Shown: one piece after another, positions 58,691 through 64,000 of the stretch
How positions within the stretch are numbered: the stretch's first letter is position 1
Layout of the letters: each line of letters opens with the position of its first letter
Origin: Zanthoxylum bungeanum
Taxonomy: Eukaryota; Streptophyta; Magnoliopsida; Sapindales; Rutaceae
Length of the DNA stretch: 64,000 bases
NCBI GenBank assembly: GCA_019454045.1
Contig: SKCR01049645.1
Coordinates: 1 to 64,000 of the forward strand
Direction of reading: 5' to 3'
Position numbers and translations under genes: made by a program
Notes under the pieces: generated by a model
Databases searched by the model: none
What the model was told of the DNA's origin: nothing
The model's input: only the letters and a program-made list of their open reading frames with translations

Positions 58691-61600
58691 AGCAAATGAG
58701 ACATGTCATGTAATCCTAAACCATTTAGGTGACCTTCAAATACTTTAGTCGATAATGTCTTTGTAACTGGATCAGCCAGGTTGTCTGAGGATGGAATCTT
58801 TGTGACAGCGACATCTCCTCTCTGCATTATTTCCCTGATGAGGTGATATTTCCTCTCAATATGCTTACCCTTTTGTGGCTTCTCGGTTCTTTGGAGTTCG
58901 CCACTTCACCACTATTATCGCAATAAAGTGTGAGTGGTTTATCCATATCTGGAACAACTTCCAGATCTGCCAAGAACTTACGGAGCCAGACTGCTTCCTT
59001 AGCTGCTTCACAAGCTGCTACATATTCAGCCTTCATGGTGGAGTCAGCAATACAAGATTGCTTAATGCTCCTCCATACTATAGCCTCACCACCTAGGGTG
59101 AACACTGATCCAGATGTTGATTTCCTAGAATCGACATCCGTCTGAAAATCAGAGTCAGTATATCATCTCAGAATCATATCTTGACTTGTATATACAATCA
59201 TATAATTTATCATTCTCCGAATATACTTGAGAATATGTTTCACCGCTACCCAATGATCTAATCCTGGGTTAGATTGAAACCTACTGACTACTCCCACTGC
59301 AAAATAGTGCATAACATAGCATACATAAAACTTCCAACTGCTGAAGCATATGATATATGTCTCATCTCTTCAACTGCTTGAGGTGTCTTAGGAGACTGTT
59401 CCTTAGACAAATGAATTCCATGCCTGAAAGGTAAATTACCTTTCTTGGAATTCTGCATACCAAATCACATAAGAATCTTGTCGATATAGGTTGCTTGAGA
59501 CATTGCTAACAGTAGTTTCTTGCGATCCTGAATGATCTGGATCCCAAGTACATAACTTGCCTCTCCCAAATCTTTCATTTGTAATTGGTTAGCTAGCTAG
59601 ATTTTCAAGTCCGATAATATTTTTACATCATTCCCAATGAGTAAAATATCATCAACGTATAACACAAGGAAAACCACATTCCCATCAATGATGCGCTTGT
59701 AGACACAAGGCTCATCGATGTTATGCTCAAAGTTATAAGACTTGATCGTACTATCAAACCTTATGTTCCAAGATCTAGATGCTTGCTTAAGTCCATAAAT
59801 AGACCTTTGCAACTTGAAAACTTTTTGCTGTTGACCTTGGGTAATGAACCCCTCCGGTTGTACCATATAGATACTCTCATCAAGATTACCATTCAAGAAT
59901 GCAGTCTTGACATCCATTTTCCAAATCTCATAGTCATAATATGCGACAATGGAAAGAAGGATCCTGATGGATTTAAGCATGGCTACTGGCGAGAAAGTTT
60001 CTTCATAGTCAACTCCCTCTTTTTGGGTATAACCCTTTGCCACTAGCCTAGTCTTGAAAGTCTATACTTTTCCATCTATTCCTCTTTTTCTCTTATAGAT
60101 CCACTTGCAACCTATGGGTTTTACTCCATTAGGTTTGTCTACAAGTTCCCAGACTGAGTTAGAGTACATGGACTCCATCTCGAGGTTCATAGCTTTGAGC
60201 CATTCCTTTTTATCAATATCATCCATTGCACTACGATAGGTCAATGGATTATCTATACCATCACAAGATGCAACAACTTGCACCTCACCATTTCCTAGAT
60301 AGCATTCAGGTTGTCTTACAACCCTCCCACTACGCCTAGGTGGTATGGTATCCTGATAAACTTGCATCTGACTTTCAGATGTAGAAGGTGTTATGTCTTT
60401 GTCAACATTTGACAATGATGTACTGGTCGTACCAGCAAGTAACTCCTCAAGTAACACTTTACTTCGAGGTTTGAACTATCTCATATAGTCATCCTTAAGA
60501 AATGTAGCATTTGTCGACACAAATACTTTATTATCTTCTGGACTATAAAAGAATCCACCCCTAGTTTCCTTAGGATAGCCTACAAATAGGCACACCTGTG
60601 AACGTGGTTCCAACTTAGTAGTCTTGTTCTTTAGCACATGTGCCGGACACCCCAATATGCTGAAATGTCACAAACTAGCTTTACGACCATTCCACAACTC
60701 TAAGGGAGTCTTAGAAATAGACTTAGAAGGAACTACATTCAGGATATACATTGCAGTTTCCAATGCATACCCCCAGAATGAACTAGGTAGAGTGCTATAA
60801 CTAAACATTGATCTTATCATGTCTAGTAGGGTTCGATTTCTCCTTTCTGCAACACCATTTTGTTGTGGTGTTCCAGATGCTGTGAGCTGTGAAACAATTC
60901 CATGCTCAACTAAGAATTCCTCAAAATCTCTATCAAGGTATTCTCCTCCACGATCTAATCATAGAATTTTGATGATTTTACCTAACTGGTTCTCAACCTC
61001 AGCACGATACTCTTTGAACTTTTCAAATGTATCTGACTTGTGCTGCATTAGGTAAACATACCCATATCTTGAATAATCGTCAATGAAAGTGACGAAGTAT
61101 TCAAAACCACCTCGGGCTTTTACATTCATCGGTCCGCAAACATCCGAATGTATTAGCTCAAGAGTTTCTTTGGCTCTTATCCATTTTTCAGTAAAAGGTC
61201 TCTTGGTCATTTTGCCTTATAGACAGGATTCGCGGACATGTAAAGTACCAAGTTTTAACTGATTTAAAACTCCTTTCTTAATTAGTCTATCTATCCGGTC
61301 AAGGTTAATATGACCAAGTCTAAGGTGCCATAAATAGGTATCATCATGAGAAATCTTTTGCTGTTTAGTTTTAGATCTTTCAATCTTAAACATTTCAGTA
61401 TTAAGAAGTGATTCATGCATTAACGGCCTTAATACATATAGATTATTTTCAGAGTTTCCCGTGCATATATTTAATCCATTTCTACTAATAATAACTGACT
61501 TATTATTAAACGAAACAGAAAAACCACATTCCATAAGTTTTGTTACAGAAATCAAATTCCTGCGAAAACCAGGAATATATAGCACACCATTCAAACATAA

Positions 61601-62330
61601 ATAACTTTTATTAAAATTCAAATTTGAAACTCCAACTGCTCTTGTTGAAACAACATCCCATGTCCCAACTCTCATGGTAAAGCTACCTTCAGTAAGGTCC
61701 CTCCATGAGTCAAGTAGCTGCAAATAACAACAAACATGGTTAGTGGCACCAGAATCAACAATCCATATGGATTTATCATCCTCCACCAAAAGAGACTCAA
61801 TGACAAGTAAATCATATTTACCTGTATTCTTCTTCTCTTTAAGCTCTGCAAGGTATTTTGGAAAATTCCTTTTCCAATGCACTTGTTGTTCACAATGGAA
61901 ACATTTTCCTTCAGTATTGGTTTATTTGGAGCTTTTATTGTTCTTCTGTTTCATTGGTTTTGCCTTTTCCTTCCAATTGTCTTTCTTCTTATTCTTTGCA
62001 GATTTAGAAGATTCGGCAACATTTGCCTCAACATTGGGCCTACAATGACCGTTCATAACGGACTCGTAATTGGTGAGTTCATTCAGCAGTTCAGTCAATG
62101 TGAAAGTCAACTTGTTCATAGAACAATTGCTCTTAAACTGGAGGAAACTCTTCGGAAGGGTTTTCATGATCATTTTCACCTGGCTTTGTATATTAATACG
62201 TGCACTATTGGTTTCAGCCATATTAAGATGAGCCATCATCCTTAACACATGGTCTCAGACTGATGTGCCTTCATTCATTCTAGCGGTCAATACAGAGGCA
62301 ATTGCCTCATGTTGTTGCCAGTCTGAAGGT
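58691..62330 (-). pseudogene. gag-pol: Decayed copia gag-pol of element W, 5' end cut by a Z insertion
   Basis: Read on the minus strand, the capsid end starts at 62330 and the longest open part is 62248-61922. A knuckle follows, CFHC..H, with Phe in place of the last Cys (near 61860). The protease has IVDSGATNHVC (61775), the integrase zinc region WHLRLGHINLDR (61340) and HSDVCGPM, then DRGGEYL (60955). The reverse transcriptase has ETFSPVAMLKSIR, KTAFLNGNLDESIYM and active-site YVDDILL (59650). RNase H has ADSTMKAEYVAACEAAKEAVW (59045). From gag to RT a single frame holds and is cut by stops at 61922, 61217, 60959, 60062 and 59597, most where CAA, CAG or CGA is expected. One or more frameshifts lie at 59105-59595 and near 58860. 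The N-terminal gag is outside the window. Confidence 0.9.
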
Positions 62331-64000
62331 TGTTGGACAGTTATGACCCATAGCATCACTATTTGTACAGATCATGGTGTTGTTGTACAAATTAACTATG
62401 TGACAAAGGAAATTGCTCTTTTATCATTTGTAATTAGATTACCATGATGTATAAATGATAAAAGGTCCATATGATTAGTTCCGGATTGAGATGATATGAG
62501 ACAGTATCAATCCACGAAGGTTTAATCATTAAATATCCATAGTCGTAGTATTATCGAGATTGGACATCGATAATGCGGAATAGACTAGTATTACACTTAT
62601 GCGCGTTGTGGGAGCATAACGGCATAGTTCTCATATATTTGGGTATAGGATACTCATGAAAGTGTCTATGGAATTCCATTGGTAGTATGACTATGTGTCT
62701 ATGGAAGTCTGAATCAGGGTAGGTGTATTTGGTCTTAACCTGAGACTTGCACCGCTAATACTTACGATAATCAATATACTTTGGTTTTGGTCGTCCAGGG
62801 CTTTAACCGGTTCTGTGTACGCCTCTTCTGGGTATATTGAGAATCGTAGTGTATTGGGTGTGATGTCGAGATGGAAGTATCACTCCAGTCATAGTGGAGA
62901 TGATGATCACGTAGGATACGGAACTGGTGCTCTTATATGCTGCAGCTATCGGGATATTATGACTAGGTCATGTTTATTCGATTATAGAGACTAGTTACCA
63001 GAGATTCCGATATGTGCTTAGTACGGGGCAGACACATTTCCAACCCCAGGCCTTGCATGTGACATCCGATACTGGATCGAAATACGCAATACTACGTATA
63101 CTACGCCTGATATATATCACATATTCTAGTAAGAATATTTATGGAGAATTGGGTAGGCACGGTGCTTTGCTAGAAGCCAACCATGTCTTGTAAATCGGTA
63201 AAAACGTAGTACTAGGTACGTACGTGTTCGGATAGTCCGACGACCGGATTTACTGCCAACATATCCGGGGATCTCATGGGTCACTTCCTGAAGATTCACC
63301 GATGACGTATGACTCGCACTTTATTAATCTGGGATTAATTGTAAGAGAGAGAAAATTAATCTGGGATTAATTACAGAGATATTTTATCTGGGATAAAATT
63401 TTATTTAAAGAGAGAAAAACGATTAATTTGGAATTAATCGATAAAATAATATATTCGATATATTATACGAAATTGGATTTCGACGCGGAATTGAAATTAG
63501 ATTTTAATTCGGGCGAACGAGTTAATTTAGAATTAATTCGTTAGCGACGTGAATAGTAATTTTGCTAGGGATAATTATTTAATTAAATTTGATTTAATTA
63601 CGTCGCAACGGAAAATTCGTTAATTTGGAATTAGCGAACCCGAGCCCGGGAGTGTTTGCGGGCCCACTCGCATTTCGAATCGAGTGGGGCCCACATGTCA
63701 CATCACTTGTCAACTTTAGTCACTTTGATTGATGGAAGTTGAAGAGAAATGATGCTTGAGTGTGTTACACTCCAAGTTGGTGAGATAGAAGACATTTACC
63801 ATTTATTTCTCATTTTTGGTATTTTGACTTTTGGTTAAGTGTATTAGATACACAACTCACAAACACACATCTCTCTCTCTCTCTTTGCATCTCTTGGCCA
63901 AGGGCCTACTCTCTCTCAAATTCCTTGCAAAAATCGTGAGCAAGGAGAAGGCAATAGTGAAGTTTTGTTGCAAAATTTCACAAGGTGCTAGCACACATCC
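62331..64000 (+). mobile_element. LTR of copia family Z (copy 4), runs off the window
   Basis: It starts TGTTGGACAGTTATGACCC at 62331, inside the gag of W, and aligns with the Z LTR to the window end (GTGCTAGCACACATCC corresponds to about 39800). About 200 bp of its end is missing here. It shares ACAGATCATGGTGTTGTTG with the solo LTR at 30673. Whether it is a solo LTR or the 5' LTR of a full element cannot be decided. Confidence 0.85.

Overview
The window is plant nuclear DNA (eudicot-like; I cannot name the species) and consists entirely, as far as I can see, of LTR retrotransposons, their solo LTRs and one small DNA transposon. I found no convincing host gene, tRNA or rRNA. The supporting signals are plant-type primer-binding sites (initiator Met, Asp, and the Tat/Ogre-type site), polypurine tracts, 5-bp target-site duplications (TSDs), decayed Ty1/copia and Ty3/gypsy proteins, and nesting up to three levels. 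This is what pericentromeric or other heterochromatin of a large plant genome looks like.

Layout. (1) 1-18683: a tandem array of a gag-only, Tat/Ogre-like element, about 6.9 kb per unit and about 2.5 kb per LTR. It reads LTR(partial)-int-LTR-int-LTR-int(partial)/LTR(partial), with single LTRs shared between neighbouring units. Only the third unit keeps an open gag (15575-16876); no pol is present. (2) 18684-19240: degenerate GC-richer repeats of unknown origin. (3) 19241-about 20915: an LTR of a copia family, here called Y. (4) about 21400-34923: the tail and 3' LTR of a chromovirus-like gypsy element (X), split by an Athila-like gag-protease element (23043-33327). The Athila-like element is itself split by two solo LTRs (27070-29013 and 30673-32446), each with a perfect TSD. 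(5) 34924-36340: a fragment of a copia LTR (W, minus strand) with a TA microsatellite. (6) 36341-48200: the decayed 3' end and LTR of a Y element, interrupted by a full-length but coding-dead copia element Z (38097-48076). (7) 48201-55545: the 5' LTR of a second X element, interrupted by two solo LTRs with perfect TSDs. One (49098-50917) matches the solo LTR at 27070. The other (52309-55445, minus strand) is a diverged relative of the LTRs in the first array. (8) about 55930-62330: a minus-strand copia element W, with a 3' LTR that carries a 757-bp hAT-like element (57429-58185) and a gag-pol broken mostly by nonsense codons. (9) 62331-64000: another Z LTR, running off the window.

No element here encodes a full set of working proteins. 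The gag-only array and the pol-less Athila-like element would both need reverse transcriptase and integrase from elsewhere. Many premature stops sit where CAG, CAA, CGA or TGG is expected, which points to C-to-T decay as known for methylated plant repeats. The array units, in contrast, differ from one another mostly by 1-nt indels, so they are either very young or carry unpolished long-read errors.

The least ordinary objects are the shared-LTR array with its 53-bp TTCGAA-palindrome minisatellite, the expanded minus-strand solo LTR of the same family, and the hAT-like element that holds two tRNA-like (pol III box A/B) modules.
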